Below are positions 7,773 to 15,717 of a stretch of 22,700 bases of DNA, piece by piece. Numbering within the stretch: the first letter of the stretch is position 1; every line of letters starts with the position of its first letter. Made by a program: the position numbers and the translations under genes. The notes under the pieces were generated by a model, which saw only the letters and a program-made list of their open reading frames with translations, made no database searches and was not told the DNA's origin. This stretch comes from SLNP01 sp964446435 (lineage in GTDB: Bacteria > Bacteroidota > Bacteroidia > Bacteroidales > VadinHA17): NCBI GenBank assembly GCA_964446435.1, contig CAYUOS010000044.1:1-22700 (forward strand). The letters run 5' to 3'.

Positions 7773-10223
7773 TTATTGGTTCTTCAGCACAAACTTATTG
7801 CTGATAGCAAATTGTGACTTCAACCGGATATCCTCGGATGAGGCTCCTATCATCAGCAGAAAATCACCTGGTTCAACAACCCACTGCAGGTCCTGGTTTA
7901 CAAGAGCTACGTCCTTTGCGTTCATTTCAAATGATATCATACTTTGTTCTCCTGCCTTCAGATTCACCCTGCGAAACTCTCTGAGCTGCTTCACGGGTGT
8001 GGCAACTGAGCTAAGCATATCTCTGATGTAAAGTTGAACCACCTCGTCGCCGTCAAGGGCACCGGTATTCTTTAAGTTAAATGATATATTGATTGCAATG
8101 TCACCTTCCCCTTCGTTTACTTTCACCTTTAAGTCGCTGTACTCAAAGCTGGTATAACTCAACCCATGACCAAAACAATAGAGGGGTAAAGCATCCATCT
8201 CCACATATGATTTCCTTTCCGGTTTCAGGTGATTGTAATATAGAGGAAGCTGACCAACAGATTTCGGGATAGTAACCGGTAGCCTCCCGGCAGGGTTATA
8301 ATCGCCAAATAACACATCTGCAATCGCATGTCCTCCCTCTTGCCCCGGATACCAGGCATTCAGAATAGCCGGAACATTGGCTTCTGCCCAGTTAAGGTTT
8401 AATGGCCGGCCCTGTATAAGTACAAGAACAACAGGAGTTCCTGTCTCCACGACTCTCTTCAGTAATTCCGATTGTTTCCCCAGGAAATCAAGAGTTGCGC
8501 GGTCAAAACCCTCTCCTGATTCCATATCACTTATCTTTTCCCCCTCTTTCTCATCTGAGACGGAGGCAGCTCCTGTGCTTTCATAATCGGTTCTGAAATC
8601 GCGGGCACTCGAACCCCCCAGAACTACGATTGCTATTTCGGCATTTCGTGCAGCCTCAACAGCTTCATCTATGTTAATATCAGTAGTGTCACGTATTGCA
8701 CAACCTTTTACGTATTTAACTATTGTTTCAGGTGATAATTTCTCTCTGATTCCCCGTAGAACTGTAATAACAGCACCATCAGCCTGAGGGGCTGTGTAAT
8801 CGCCAAGCTGATTATACACATTATCGGCATTCGGCCCGATGACAGCGATGCTTTTAATGCTTTTTTCAATCGGCAACAGACCTGCTTCATTTTTCAAAAG
8901 AACCAAAGATTCTCTGGCTACCTGCCTTGCCAGCTCAACATGAATGTCATTCTTAACTACATTTTTTACCCTGGCAGCCTCCACAAACGGATTCTCAAAA
9001 AGCCCCATCCGAAATTTAATATCCAGAACTCTCCTTACAGCATTGTCGATATCTGAAATATCAACCAGACCTGACTGAAGAGCATCATAAAGGTTTTTTC
9101 CATAATCCTCACCTCCCAGGTCAACATCCACACCGGCATTTAGTGCCAGAGATGCAGCCACCACAGGCGAATCGGTAATCCTGTGATGAGTCCTGAGGCC
9201 GTAAATGCTTCCAAGGTCTGATACAATAAAGCCATTAAAACCCCATTTGTCTTTGACAATATCTGAAAGCAGATAGCGGTTTGAAGTGCATGGCACACCG
9301 TCTATTGAGTTGTAAGCTGTCATAACTGACAGAGCTCCTGCATCAATAGCCTCCTTAAATGGAGGAAGGAAATTTGTAAATAGCTCCCGGTTGCCAATAT
9401 TTACCAATCCGCCATTGCGTCCTCCTTCAGAAACTCCATAGGCAGTGAAATGCTTCAATGTTGAAACTACATTTACCCCACTTTTCAGATTATCTCCCTG
9501 AAGACCTCTTACCATTGCCACTCCCATCCTGCCAATAAGGTAAGGATCTTCACCATAGGTCTCCTCAACCCTCGACCAACGTGGGTCACGTGAAATGTCA
9601 AGGATAGGCCCATACCCGATATGTGCACCCTGCAGCCTGGCTTCCGCAGCAATGGCGACTGCCATACGCTGTATTAAATCAGGATTCCAGGTACTCCCTT
9701 GCCCAAGTGAAGTCGGAAAGACGGTCGTCCCTATTGCCATATGACCATGAGCACACTCTTCAGCAAGCAATAATGGAATTCCCAGTCGGGTGTTTTCAAT
9801 AACATAACGCTGTAAAGCATTGGTTGCCTCTGCGGCCAGGGCTGGGTTTAATCCCGTTATTAGAGTCTTTTTTGTCCAGGGATCTGCCCTTAGCGTGCCC
9901 CAGAGCATTCCAATGTGCTGCTCTTTCACACTGGTTTTAAAATGCTCGCTTGCGAACACCTTGTTACCTTCTTTGGAATACATTTCCCATCCCAGCATGC
10001 AGGCAAGCTGTCCAATCTTTTCCTCCAGCGTCATTTTCTCCATAAGATCATCAATTCTCTTCTCTATGGGAGCTGCCGGATCTTTATAAACCGCTATCAC
10101 ACTTGCACGATTCCCTCTTCTCTGCCCGTAACAATTATCCAAAAACCATGTTCCGCCAAAACCTGAAATAATAAATACCAGAATCGTTATCCTGACACTA
10201 TAAACCAAATGAATCTTTCTCAT
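7773..10223 (-). CDS. GH3 beta-glycosidase (beta-glucosidase/xylosidase type), secreted
   Basis: Retaining exo-beta-glycosidase of family GH3, 816 residues, with an N-terminal Sec signal (hydrophobic residues 12-28, likely cleavage after CYG33). Domains in order are the GH3 N-terminal barrel (about 60-370), the GH3 C-terminal sandwich (about 430-670) and a fibronectin III-like domain (about 710-800). The nucleophile is Asp336 in GFIVSDLGS; KHF at 257-259 and EECAHG at 155-160 are also conserved. ESGEGFDRATLD in the C-terminal domain contains the region where GH3 acid/base glutamates are usually found. An acidic insertion (SVSDEKEGEKISDMESG) precedes it. Length and order match BglX-like enzymes. 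Substrate could be beta-glucosides, beta-xylosides or others. The gene converges on GH130 with a 13-bp gap and is divergent from the first GH29. Confidence 0.93.
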   Translation of the reverse strand: MRKIHLVYSVRITILVFIISGFGGTWFLDNCYGQRRGNRASVIAVYKDPAAPIEKRIDDLMEKMTLEEKIGQLACMLGWEMYSKEGNKVFASEHFKTSVKEQHIGMLWGTLRADPWTKKTLITGLNPALAAEATNALQRYVIENTRLGIPLLLAEECAHGHMAIGTTVFPTSLGQGSTWNPDLIQRMAVAIAAEARLQGAHIGYGPILDISRDPRWSRVEETYGEDPYLIGRMGVAMVRGLQGDNLKSGVNVVSTLKHFTAYGVSEGGRNGGLVNIGNRELFTNFLPPFKEAIDAGALSVMTAYNSIDGVPCTSNRYLLSDIVKDKWGFNGFIVSDLGSIYGLRTHHRITDSPVVAASLALNAGVDVDLGGEDYGKNLYDALQSGLVDISDIDNAVRRVLDIKFRMGLFENPFVEAARVKNVVKNDIHVELARQVARESLVLLKNEAGLLPIEKSIKSIAVIGPNADNVYNQLGDYTAPQADGAVITVLRGIREKLSPETIVKYVKGCAIRDTTDINIDEAVEAARNAEIAIVVLGGSSARDFRTDYESTGAASVSDEKEGEKISDMESGEGFDRATLDFLGKQSELLKRVVETGTPVVLVLIQGRPLNLNWAEANVPAILNAWYPGQEGGHAIADVLFGDYNPAGRLPVTIPKSVGQLPLYYNHLKPERKSYVEMDALPLYCFGHGLSYTSFEYSDLKVKVNEGEGDIAINISFNLKNTGALDGDEVVQLYIRDMLSSVATPVKQLREFRRVNLKAGEQSMISFEMNAKDVALVNQDLQWVVEPGDFLLMIGASSEDIRLKSQFAISNKFVLKNQ

Positions 10224-10242
10224 AACTTTTAAACGATAAATT

Positions 10243-10272
10243 GAACAGGAAAATACCCTGTTCTTCCCTGTT
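10243..10272. promoter_or_regulatory. Inverted repeat GAACAGG-N7-CCTGTTC plus phased direct repeat, before GH3
   Basis: Seven-base arms GAACAGG (10243-10249) and CCTGTTC (10257-10263) are perfect reverse complements around a 7-bp spacer. In addition CCCTGTT occurs at 10256-10262 and again at 10266-10272, ten base pairs apart or one helical turn. The element begins 20 bp upstream of the GH3 ATG. It could be an operator for a dimeric regulator or a 5' leader hairpin. Function is inferred from symmetry and position only. Confidence 0.35.
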
Positions 10273-10460
10273 GGAAATTGTAAAATAATTCAAACCCCTT
10301 TAATAAGATTTTCTGAAACTTGCCTTTCCGGCACACAGAATATCAAATCATTGACTCAATCAGAGCCTGTCACAAATTTAGTGAGATTTTGGCAATGTTT
10401 GAGCCTGGAAAGTCATTTTATGAATACTTTAACAAGCCGCGAAAGAGTATTATGAAGGAC

Positions 10461-10480
10461 CTCTGAAAACAGAGTTTTCA
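10461..10480. promoter_or_regulatory. Overlapping palindromes upstream of GH29 gene
   Basis: TGAAAAC-AGA-GTTTTCA (10464-10480) is a perfect inverted repeat with 7-base arms. CTCTG-AAAA-CAGAG (10461-10474) is a second perfect one sharing half of it. A run of eight T follows at about 10487. It lies about 100 bp before the first GH29 start with no + strand gene before it, so an operator is more likely than a terminator. This is inference. Confidence 0.3.
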
Positions 10481-10579
10481 TATACATTTTTTTTCACTAT
10501 ATTTACTCGCATGATCTTTCTGTAAGACATTCAGGATAAGGGGGTTGATGTTTTTTGTACCTGAGTAAACACAATAGAA

Positions 10580-11953
10580 ATGAGAAATGTTGTTACAATT
10601 TGTTTGATTCTGATATCTTCTTTGTTGATAAACTCCTGTGAGGAAAGGAAAACGGAAGAGACTGACAGGATGGACTGGTGGAGGGAGGCACGTTTTGGCC
10701 TGTTTATTCATTGGGGATTATATTCTATACCTGCCGGGGAGTGGAACGGCAGTACCAATCATGCTGAATGGATAAGGTATACGGCTCAGATTCCATTGGA
10801 TCAATACAATGAACTGGTATCAAAGTTCAATCCTGAAAAATTCGATGCCAGTGAATGGGTGTCAATTGCAAAACAAGCCGGCATGAAATACATCGTGATC
10901 ACATCGAAGCATCATGATGGTTTTTGTTTATGGGATTCAAAAGAGACAGATTTTGACGTAATGTCAACCCCTTTTAAAAGAGATATTTTAAAGGAATTAT
11001 CTGATGCCTGTTCGAGGGAAGGCATAGTCCTCTGCTTTTACCATTCCATAATGGACTGGCATCATCCCGATTATTTGCCACGCCGGAAGTGGGAAGTTGA
11101 CCGGGAGGTTAAGGATGCAGATATGGGCAGATATGTTGCCTATATGAAAAATCAGTTAAATGAACTGCTTGCCAACTATGGGAAAATAGGCGTCTTATGG
11201 TTCGATGGTGAGTGGGAAGAGACCTGGACCCACGAGGATGGGAAGGGTCTGTATAACTATTTGCGGAACAGTTATCCCGGTTTGATCATTAATAATCGTG
11301 TTGATAAGGGCAGGACTGATATGGCAGGAATGACAAAGGATGGCAGCTTCGTTGGAGATTTTGGAACTCCTGAACAGGAGGTGCCTTCAACCGGACTCCC
11401 TGGAGTCGACTGGGAGAGCTGCATTACCATGAACGATAATTGGGGGTACAATAAATCTGACAACAACTGGAAGTCATCTGAGGAATTAATCCGGACATTA
11501 ATTGATATTACTTCAAAGGGTGGAAATTTCCTGCTGAATGTAGGTCCTACTTCAGAGGGACTTTTTCCCGATTCAAGTATTAAGAGACTCAACGACATTG
11601 GCGAATGGATGAAGATTAACAGCGAAGCAATTTACGGAACTCATGCGGGTCCGTTTCATGAATTGCCCTGGGGAAGATGTACCCGGAAAGTGAAAGGAAA
11701 AAACTCCCTCCTTTACTTCTTTGTCTTCGACTGGCCCGGAAATGACCAGCTTATTATCCCATCAATGGAAAACAAAATAGTCAGGGCATTTGCTTTAACC
11801 GAAAATGGTAAAATGGAAGTTCCTTTTGAAGTTACAGACAACTCTGTAATATCAGTAAAACTCGATCAGGTACAACAATCAAAATATGCAACGGTTTTTG
11901 CTCTTGAAATTAAAGGCGAACCGGTTGTCACTAATAACCAGGGGGATAATTGA
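10580..11953 (+). CDS. GH29 alpha-L-fucosidase (GH29-A type), lipoprotein
   Basis: Retaining alpha-L-fucosidase, 457 residues. The signal peptide ends in the lipobox INSC (Cys20) and is followed by CEERKTEE. Acid residues right after the lipid Cys are reminiscent of surface-export signals of Bacteroidota lipoproteins, so surface display is plausible. The GH29 barrel shows FGLFIHWG, SKHHDGFCLWDS, the nucleophile Asp209 in VLWFDGEW and GNFLLNVGP. The acid/base is expected in the TPEQE motif (Glu265 or Glu267). A beta-sandwich follows from about residue 345. The full set of residues and the WFDGEW form fit the broad-specificity GH29-A group. It is followed 60 bp later by a second fucosidase on the same strand, and the pair is divergent from GH3. 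It would remove fucose that blocks N- or O-glycans. No Shine-Dalgarno precedes the ATG. Confidence 0.92.
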   Translation: MRNVVTICLILISSLLINSCEERKTEETDRMDWWREARFGLFIHWGLYSIPAGEWNGSTNHAEWIRYTAQIPLDQYNELVSKFNPEKFDASEWVSIAKQAGMKYIVITSKHHDGFCLWDSKETDFDVMSTPFKRDILKELSDACSREGIVLCFYHSIMDWHHPDYLPRRKWEVDREVKDADMGRYVAYMKNQLNELLANYGKIGVLWFDGEWEETWTHEDGKGLYNYLRNSYPGLIINNRVDKGRTDMAGMTKDGSFVGDFGTPEQEVPSTGLPGVDWESCITMNDNWGYNKSDNNWKSSEELIRTLIDITSKGGNFLLNVGPTSEGLFPDSSIKRLNDIGEWMKINSEAIYGTHAGPFHELPWGRCTRKVKGKNSLLYFFVFDWPGNDQLIIPSMENKIVRAFALTENGKMEVPFEVTDNSVISVKLDQVQQSKYATVFALEIKGEPVVTNNQGDN

Positions 11954-12013
11954 CATTCTCCATAAATATTTTACATACGGAATTAAACTCTGGAATTTGA
12001 ATATAAACTAAGA

Positions 12014-13465
12014 ATGATTATGAATAAGAATTTATTGTTTCTGGCAGTAGTGCTCTTATGGGCTTCCTGTTCATCAGTTGAGGTTGCACCTCCCTCACCG
12101 GAAGGCCCGGTTCCAACCGAAAGACAATTAGCATGGCACCAGATGGAGTTGAATGCTTTTATCCATTTCACCACCAATACCTTTACTGATCTGGAATGGG
12201 GATATGGTGATGAAGACCCGGATGTTTTTAACCCAACAGAATTCGATGCGGAACAGTGGATGGAAGTTTTGGTCAATACCGGATTCAAGGGTGTTATTCT
12301 GACCTGTAAACACCATGACGGCTTTAGCCTCTGGCCAAGCAGCTTTACTGAACATTCCGTTAAAAACAGTTCATGGAGAGATGGTAATGGAAACGTCGTA
12401 CAGGAGGTTCATGATGCCTGCAGGAAGTTTGATCTGGAATTCGGCATTTATGTTTCACCATGGGATCGTAACCGTGCAGACTATGGACAACCTTCATACG
12501 TTGATTATTATCGCAATCAGATAATTGAGCTATTTGAAGAATACGGACCTGTATTTGAAATGTGGTTTGACGGCGCAATGGGCGGCGATGGCTATTATGG
12601 GGGAGCACGGGAAAGACGCCGTATAGATGCCCGTACATACTATGAATGGCCAACAACGTTATCAATGATAAAAGAGATTGACCCTGATGTTCTGTTTTTT
12701 AGTGACGCCGGTCCTGATATCCGGTGGTGCGGTAATGAAGAGGGATACGTAAATGAAACGAACTGGAACACGATCAGTATTGATACTCTTTATCCGGGAA
12801 AGGCAGGTATCTATGACCTGCTTAATACCGGTTCAGAAGATGGAGAATACTGGGTTCCGGCCGAAGTGAATGTGTCAATCAGGCCCGGTTGGTTTTACCA
12901 TTCTTATGAAGATGGTAAGGTAAAAACACCTGAACAATTATTTGAAATTTATATGGCTTCAGTAGGCCGGGGATCACCTCTGCTTTTGAATATTCCCCCT
13001 GACCAGCGAGGGCTTTTCCATGAAAACGATGTTAAGGCATTGAAGGAATGGAGAAAGCTTCTGGATGAGGCTTTTTCCAATAATCTTGCTTTAAATGCAA
13101 AAGCTAAGGCAAGCACAACACGGGGTAATTCCAGAAATTTTGCTGCCACCAATGTAACCGATGGAAATCCTGAAACATACTGGTCGACCGATGACGAGGT
13201 GACCGAAGGAAACATTGTAATTGATCTTAAGAAAGACAGGATTGTAAAATATGTATTGTTACAGGAATATATAAGACTTGGCCAGCGGGTAAGAGATTTC
13301 AGTGTTGACGTTTGGGTTGATAACCAATGGGTAAATGCAGGTTCCGGTACAACTATAGGATATAAGCGAATATTGCAGATTGATCCTGTAAAAACAAGCA
13401 GGATCAGGATTAATATCAATGACGCCAAAGCCTGTCCGGTTATCTCCAATGTGGAGGTTTATTGA
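12014..13465 (+). CDS. GH29 alpha-L-fucosidase (GH29-B-like) with F5/8 type C domain, lipoprotein
   Basis: Second fucosidase, 483 residues from ATG 12014; ATG 12020 (MNKNLLF) is an equally possible start. The lipobox is WASC (Cys19). The barrel shows LNAFIHFTTNTF, CKHHDGFSLWPS, GIYVSPWDRN and the nucleophile Asp186 in FEMWFDGA; an acid/base candidate is a Glu in WCGNEEG (242-243). The WFDGA and SPWDRN forms are those of the GH29-B group, which prefers alpha-1,3/1,4-linked fucose such as Lewis-type or core-linked fucose. Residues from about 355 to the end form an F5/8 type C (CBM32-like) module with ATNVTDGNPETYWSTDD, which seems complete. Specificity is inferred from the subgroup. With the preceding GH29-A gene it gives two complementary fucosidases, possibly for fucosylated N-glycans handled by the neighbouring GH92/GH130 operon. 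Confidence 0.92.
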   Translation: MIMNKNLLFLAVVLLWASCSSVEVAPPSPEGPVPTERQLAWHQMELNAFIHFTTNTFTDLEWGYGDEDPDVFNPTEFDAEQWMEVLVNTGFKGVILTCKHHDGFSLWPSSFTEHSVKNSSWRDGNGNVVQEVHDACRKFDLEFGIYVSPWDRNRADYGQPSYVDYYRNQIIELFEEYGPVFEMWFDGAMGGDGYYGGARERRRIDARTYYEWPTTLSMIKEIDPDVLFFSDAGPDIRWCGNEEGYVNETNWNTISIDTLYPGKAGIYDLLNTGSEDGEYWVPAEVNVSIRPGWFYHSYEDGKVKTPEQLFEIYMASVGRGSPLLLNIPPDQRGLFHENDVKALKEWRKLLDEAFSNNLALNAKAKASTTRGNSRNFAATNVTDGNPETYWSTDDEVTEGNIVIDLKKDRIVKYVLLQEYIRLGQRVRDFSVDVWVDNQWVNAGSGTTIGYKRILQIDPVKTSRIRININDAKACPVISNVEVY

Positions 13466-13541
13466 GATTATTTCACAAATCGGGTTGCTGTTAGGTCTCT
13501 CACTATCAGCCTGAAGCGTTCATTACTGCCAAAGCCGTAGA

Positions 13542-13628
13542 TGGCATAATGGGCGTATAAGGCATAGAAGGGCGTATAAGGGCGTATAAGGCATAGAAGG
13601 GCGTATAAGGCATATAGGGCGTAGAAGG
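13542..13628. repeat. Array 1 of GGGCGTATAA / GGCATAGAA repeats
   Basis: An uninterrupted run of 8- to 10-bp units between the second GH29 and the lactate dehydrogenase. GGGCGTATAA occurs at 13551, 13570, 13580 and 13599, GGCATAGAA at 13561 and 13590, GGCATATA at 13609 and GGGCGTAGAA at 13617. The composite 19-bp unit GGGCGTATAAGGCATAGAA is therefore present twice (13551-13569, 13580-13598). Relatives of these units recur in two other intergenic regions of the window in the same orientation. It has no spacers, so it is not a CRISPR array. Confidence 0.9.
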
Positions 13629-13682
13629 TTCTTTTGAACTATTAGTCTCCGGGGGTTGTTTTGTTAATTGATAAGCAATACC

Positions 13683-13690
13683 AAAGGAGG
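13683..13690 (+). promoter_or_regulatory. Strong Shine-Dalgarno AAAGGAGG before lactate dehydrogenase
   Basis: AAAGGAGG lies 6 nt before ATG 13697, at ideal spacing. It decides the start against the in-frame ATG at 13661. Most other genes in the window have A/T-rich leaders and no such site, as is usual for Bacteroidota, so this one stands out. Confidence 0.75.
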
Positions 13691-13696
13691 CTGTGT

Positions 13697-14662
13697 ATGA
13701 AATCAGATATTAGTACTCATTCAGGCAGGAGGGTGGTGGTGGTTGGTGCAGGAGCAGTCGGCTCTACTTACTGCTACGCGCTGGCGCAGAGCGGACTGGC
13801 GGAAGAAATTGTTCTGATAGATAAGAATGAAGAGCTGGCACGTGGTCAGGTATCCGACCTGGTGCATGGTCAGCCGTTCTTCCCGACGGTTAAGGTTCGT
13901 ACCGGGACGGCTGAGGATTATACCGATGCCAAACTAATTGTTATTACCGCTGGTTCCGCCCAGAGACCTGGAGAGACACGTCTCGACCTGCTGAAGAAAA
14001 ATGCGAAGATAGTAGGAAGTATCGCCCGGGAGGTTGCTGCGCGCAAGTCGAAGGGTGTAATGCTCATCGTCAGCAATCCGGTTGACGCTCTTACCCATGT
14101 TGCCATAAAGGAGTCGGGGTGGGACCGCAGTCGCGTCATCGGCTCTGGCACGGTGCTCGACAGCGCCCGGTTCCGCCATTTTATTGCCCTTAACTGCAAT
14201 GTTGATGTGCACAGTGTTCACGGTTATATCCTTGGTGAACATGGCGACAGCGAGGTGGCTGTATGGTCGATGACCCATATCGGCGGAATCGGCATCGAAA
14301 ATTACTGTCCTCTCTGTGGCGGGTGCATCGGATGGGAGGAGAGACGGCTTACTATTGAACAGCAGGTGCGCGAATCGGCTTATCATATCATCAATGCCAA
14401 GGGTTCTACCCATTTTGCGGTGGGTCTGGCACTGGTGCGAATAACGGCGGCAATTCTGAGGAACCAGAACTCGGTGCTCACCGTGTCGGTGTTAACCAAC
14501 GGCGAGTACGGGCTTAAGGATGTGTGTCTGAGCCTTCCGTGTGTGATATCGGAGAAGGGAATAGTCAGAGTGGCCGACGGTCCGCTGACTGATGAGGAGA
14601 TGGCCCTGCTGCACAAGTCGGCGGCGGTGCTGAGGAAAGCAGTAGAGGAGTTGGGGGTGTGA
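13697..14662 (+). CDS. ldh: L-lactate dehydrogenase
   Basis: NAD-dependent L-lactate dehydrogenase (pyruvate + NADH to L-lactate), 321 residues, cytoplasmic. The Rossmann motif GAGAVGS is at 18-24. The substrate loop reads SAQRPGETRLDLL with Gln89; Gln here marks lactate dehydrogenase, whereas malate dehydrogenases have Arg. The catalytic His182 is in LGEHGDSE. Arg158 (substrate carboxylate) and Arg160 plus His175, equivalents of Arg173 and His188 that bind fructose-1,6-bisphosphate in allosteric bacterial enzymes, are all present in SARFR and SVHGY, so FBP activation is likely. A C-x2-C-x2-C (204-210) follows, as I recall for Thermotoga- and clostridial-type LDHs. The gene is much more GC-rich than the glycan genes (39 of 60 bases at 14101-14160 against 21 of 60 at 1021-1080, hand counts). 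It is preceded by a repeat array and a strong Shine-Dalgarno. Transfer is possible but not shown. Confidence 0.92.
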   Translation: MKSDISTHSGRRVVVVGAGAVGSTYCYALAQSGLAEEIVLIDKNEELARGQVSDLVHGQPFFPTVKVRTGTAEDYTDAKLIVITAGSAQRPGETRLDLLKKNAKIVGSIAREVAARKSKGVMLIVSNPVDALTHVAIKESGWDRSRVIGSGTVLDSARFRHFIALNCNVDVHSVHGYILGEHGDSEVAVWSMTHIGGIGIENYCPLCGGCIGWEERRLTIEQQVRESAYHIINAKGSTHFAVGLALVRITAAILRNQNSVLTVSVLTNGEYGLKDVCLSLPCVISEKGIVRVADGPLTDEEMALLHKSAAVLRKAVEELGV

Positions 14663-14682
14663 TTGTTGAGATATTATCCATA

Positions 14683-14790
14683 TTATAACCATTTTATAGC
14701 TACGGCCTGACAATAGTTCTTCCAGCTTTGTCCAAAAACTCCGGACAGAATTTTTTCCTCTTCAGGCGAGTAGATTCTGGAACCGGGAGA
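14683..14790 (-). pseudogene. Tail of an isoprenylcysteine-carboxyl-methyltransferase-like gene (remnant)
   Basis: On the minus strand about 35 codons up to a stop at 14683 read SRIYSPEEEKILSGVFG...QSWKNYCQAV and end IKWL. From memory this resembles the C-terminus of ICMT/PEMT-type integral membrane methyltransferases, which end 'R...EEkfL...FGeeYeeYkkrV..wl'. No membrane segments or methyltransferase core precede it; upstream in this frame the sequence runs into the MBL gene in a different frame. It thus looks like the surviving tail of a deleted gene. Chance resemblance cannot be excluded for so short a piece. Confidence 0.35.
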
Positions 14791-14821
14791 GAACTTCCGA
14801 CAAGGATCATTAGTTTCATAA

Positions 14822-15547
14822 TTATACGCTATTAAAAATTGACTTCTTAATGTGTTTTCGCAACTGTTTTTCCAACCTATTTCGCGGGATCTCTCCTCCA
14901 TGCCCTGGAAGAAATATTATGCAATCCGTCTCCAGAAGAGCCTTCCAGCTTTCCACTGTTTTCGAAATGTCATCGGCAAATGGGGGGAATATTGAGTTTC
15001 TGAATATTCCGAACATTGCATCTCCAACAATTGCAATCTCATTATCAACAAGTATGCTTACAGAATCATCAGAATGCCCTTTGGTTTCAATGATTCTTAT
15101 GACACCATTCCCATGAGGTAGAGTTATATCATCATTTACAAATACATCAGATTGAAATGGCTTGTAGCCAAACAGGTTTTTCCCGAAGACATTCCCCGCT
15201 TTTGACAAAAGGGTTGTAACGAAAAAAGTTCCTTTAGGCAACTTTGTGAATCCGTTTTGAATATTATCTCTTGCCGCTTTTGAAACAACAATACGGCAGC
15301 CACTTTTTTCCTGAATTTGTTTTGCCGACTGGCAATGGTCGAAATGAGTGTGGGTTAAGATCAGAGTGTCGATTTTTTCGACAGGTATGTTAAGGGAATC
15401 CAGGTTTCTGCGAAGTCTTCCAAACGTTGATTTTTTGCCGGTATCAACAAGAACAGAGTTTTTGTCATTGAGTATCAGATACACATTACTTCTTCCGGAG
15501 AGTACTCTGATCACTTTACACCCATTTTTTGTTTCCCACGTTTTCAT
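14822..15547 (-). CDS. MBL-fold metallo-hydrolase
   Basis: Metallo-beta-lactamase superfamily hydrolase of 241 residues, no signal peptide, so cytoplasmic. The metal-binding motif is THTHFDH (His66, His68, Asp70, His71). Later ligands are visible as His in TKGHSDDSV, Asp in VGDAMFG and His in LPGHGG near the C-terminus, so both metal sites seem complete. The layout is that of small general MBL hydrolases (glyoxalase II-like, lactonase-like or thioesterase-like), and substrate cannot be told. It is the last of a same-strand series of small genes led by an AraC regulator, but a 160-bp gap holding a gene remnant separates it from the next gene upstream. The base composition is AT-rich, unlike the lactate dehydrogenase on its other side. 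Confidence 0.88.
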   Translation of the reverse strand: MKTWETKNGCKVIRVLSGRSNVYLILNDKNSVLVDTGKKSTFGRLRRNLDSLNIPVEKIDTLILTHTHFDHCQSAKQIQEKSGCRIVVSKAARDNIQNGFTKLPKGTFFVTTLLSKAGNVFGKNLFGYKPFQSDVFVNDDITLPHGNGVIRIIETKGHSDDSVSILVDNEIAIVGDAMFGIFRNSIFPPFADDISKTVESWKALLETDCIIFLPGHGGEIPRNRLEKQLRKHIKKSIFNSV

Positions 15548-15582
15548 TTTCTATCAGTAATCTGGGGAATTGTATTTACCAA

Positions 15583-15717
15583 TCAGTTATGCCTCTTGCC
15601 AATTACATAGTATATTGATCTGAATACTTCCGGGTTTGTTTCAAAGTATTCAATTTCAGATATATCACCCTTAAAGCAGCTTAGTAGTTCCGGATTGGCT
15701 ATGCTTTTTATCTGAGA
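15583..15717 (-). pseudogene. Possible gene-tail remnant, unidentified
   Basis: On the minus strand, directly after the stop of the 4-TM protein, about 40 codons are open to a stop at 15583. They read ANPELLSCFKGDISEIEYF then ETNPEVFRSIYYVIGKRHN. The composition looks like real protein, and the pattern vaguely recalls the last strands of class I SAM-dependent methyltransferases. There is no in-frame start except far inside the overlapping membrane-protein gene in another frame. It may be the end of a deleted gene. Identification is weak. Confidence 0.25.

Larger units (their letters stand above)
10224..10579. other. 356-bp divergent intergenic region between GH3 and GH29
   Basis: This region must hold the promoters of the GH3 gene (minus) and the GH29 pair (plus). 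I find no gene here. It contains an inverted repeat close to the GH3 start and an overlapping pair of palindromes about 100 bp before the GH29 start, listed separately. I looked for the Bacteroidota -33 TTTG / -7 TAnnTTTG promoter at proper spacing and did not find a convincing copy on either strand. Confidence 0.6.

Noticed and set aside
10464..10495. Rho-independent terminator at the palindrome with T-run
   Set aside because: No + strand gene ends upstream, the stem is AT-rich and the T-run is separated from it; an operator or leader element fits better.
12949..13449. 166-codon minus-strand ORF inside the second fucosidase
   Set aside because: Fully antisense to a well-supported GH29 plus F5/8 domain; no signal, domain or sensible composition of its own.
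1..13465. Classical Sus-type polysaccharide utilization locus
   Set aside because: No SusC or SusD homologue is present in the window; transport is by an SSS symporter, so I do not call it a PUL in the strict sense.
13542..13628. CRISPR-like appearance of array 1
   Set aside because: Units are 8-10 bp and contiguous with no unique spacers, and no cas genes are nearby.
14320..14345. C-x2-C-x2-C in lactate dehydrogenase as a novel metal site
   Set aside because: I recall a similar cysteine triplet in Thermotoga and clostridial LDHs, so it is not specific to this gene.
13934..14413. 159-codon minus-strand ORF inside lactate dehydrogenase
   Set aside because: Shadow of the GC-rich LDH gene, whose motifs are complete on the + strand.
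13697..14662. Malate dehydrogenase as identity of this gene
   Set aside because: The specificity position is Gln (SAQRPGE) rather than Arg, and LGEHGDSE and SARFR fit lactate dehydrogenase.
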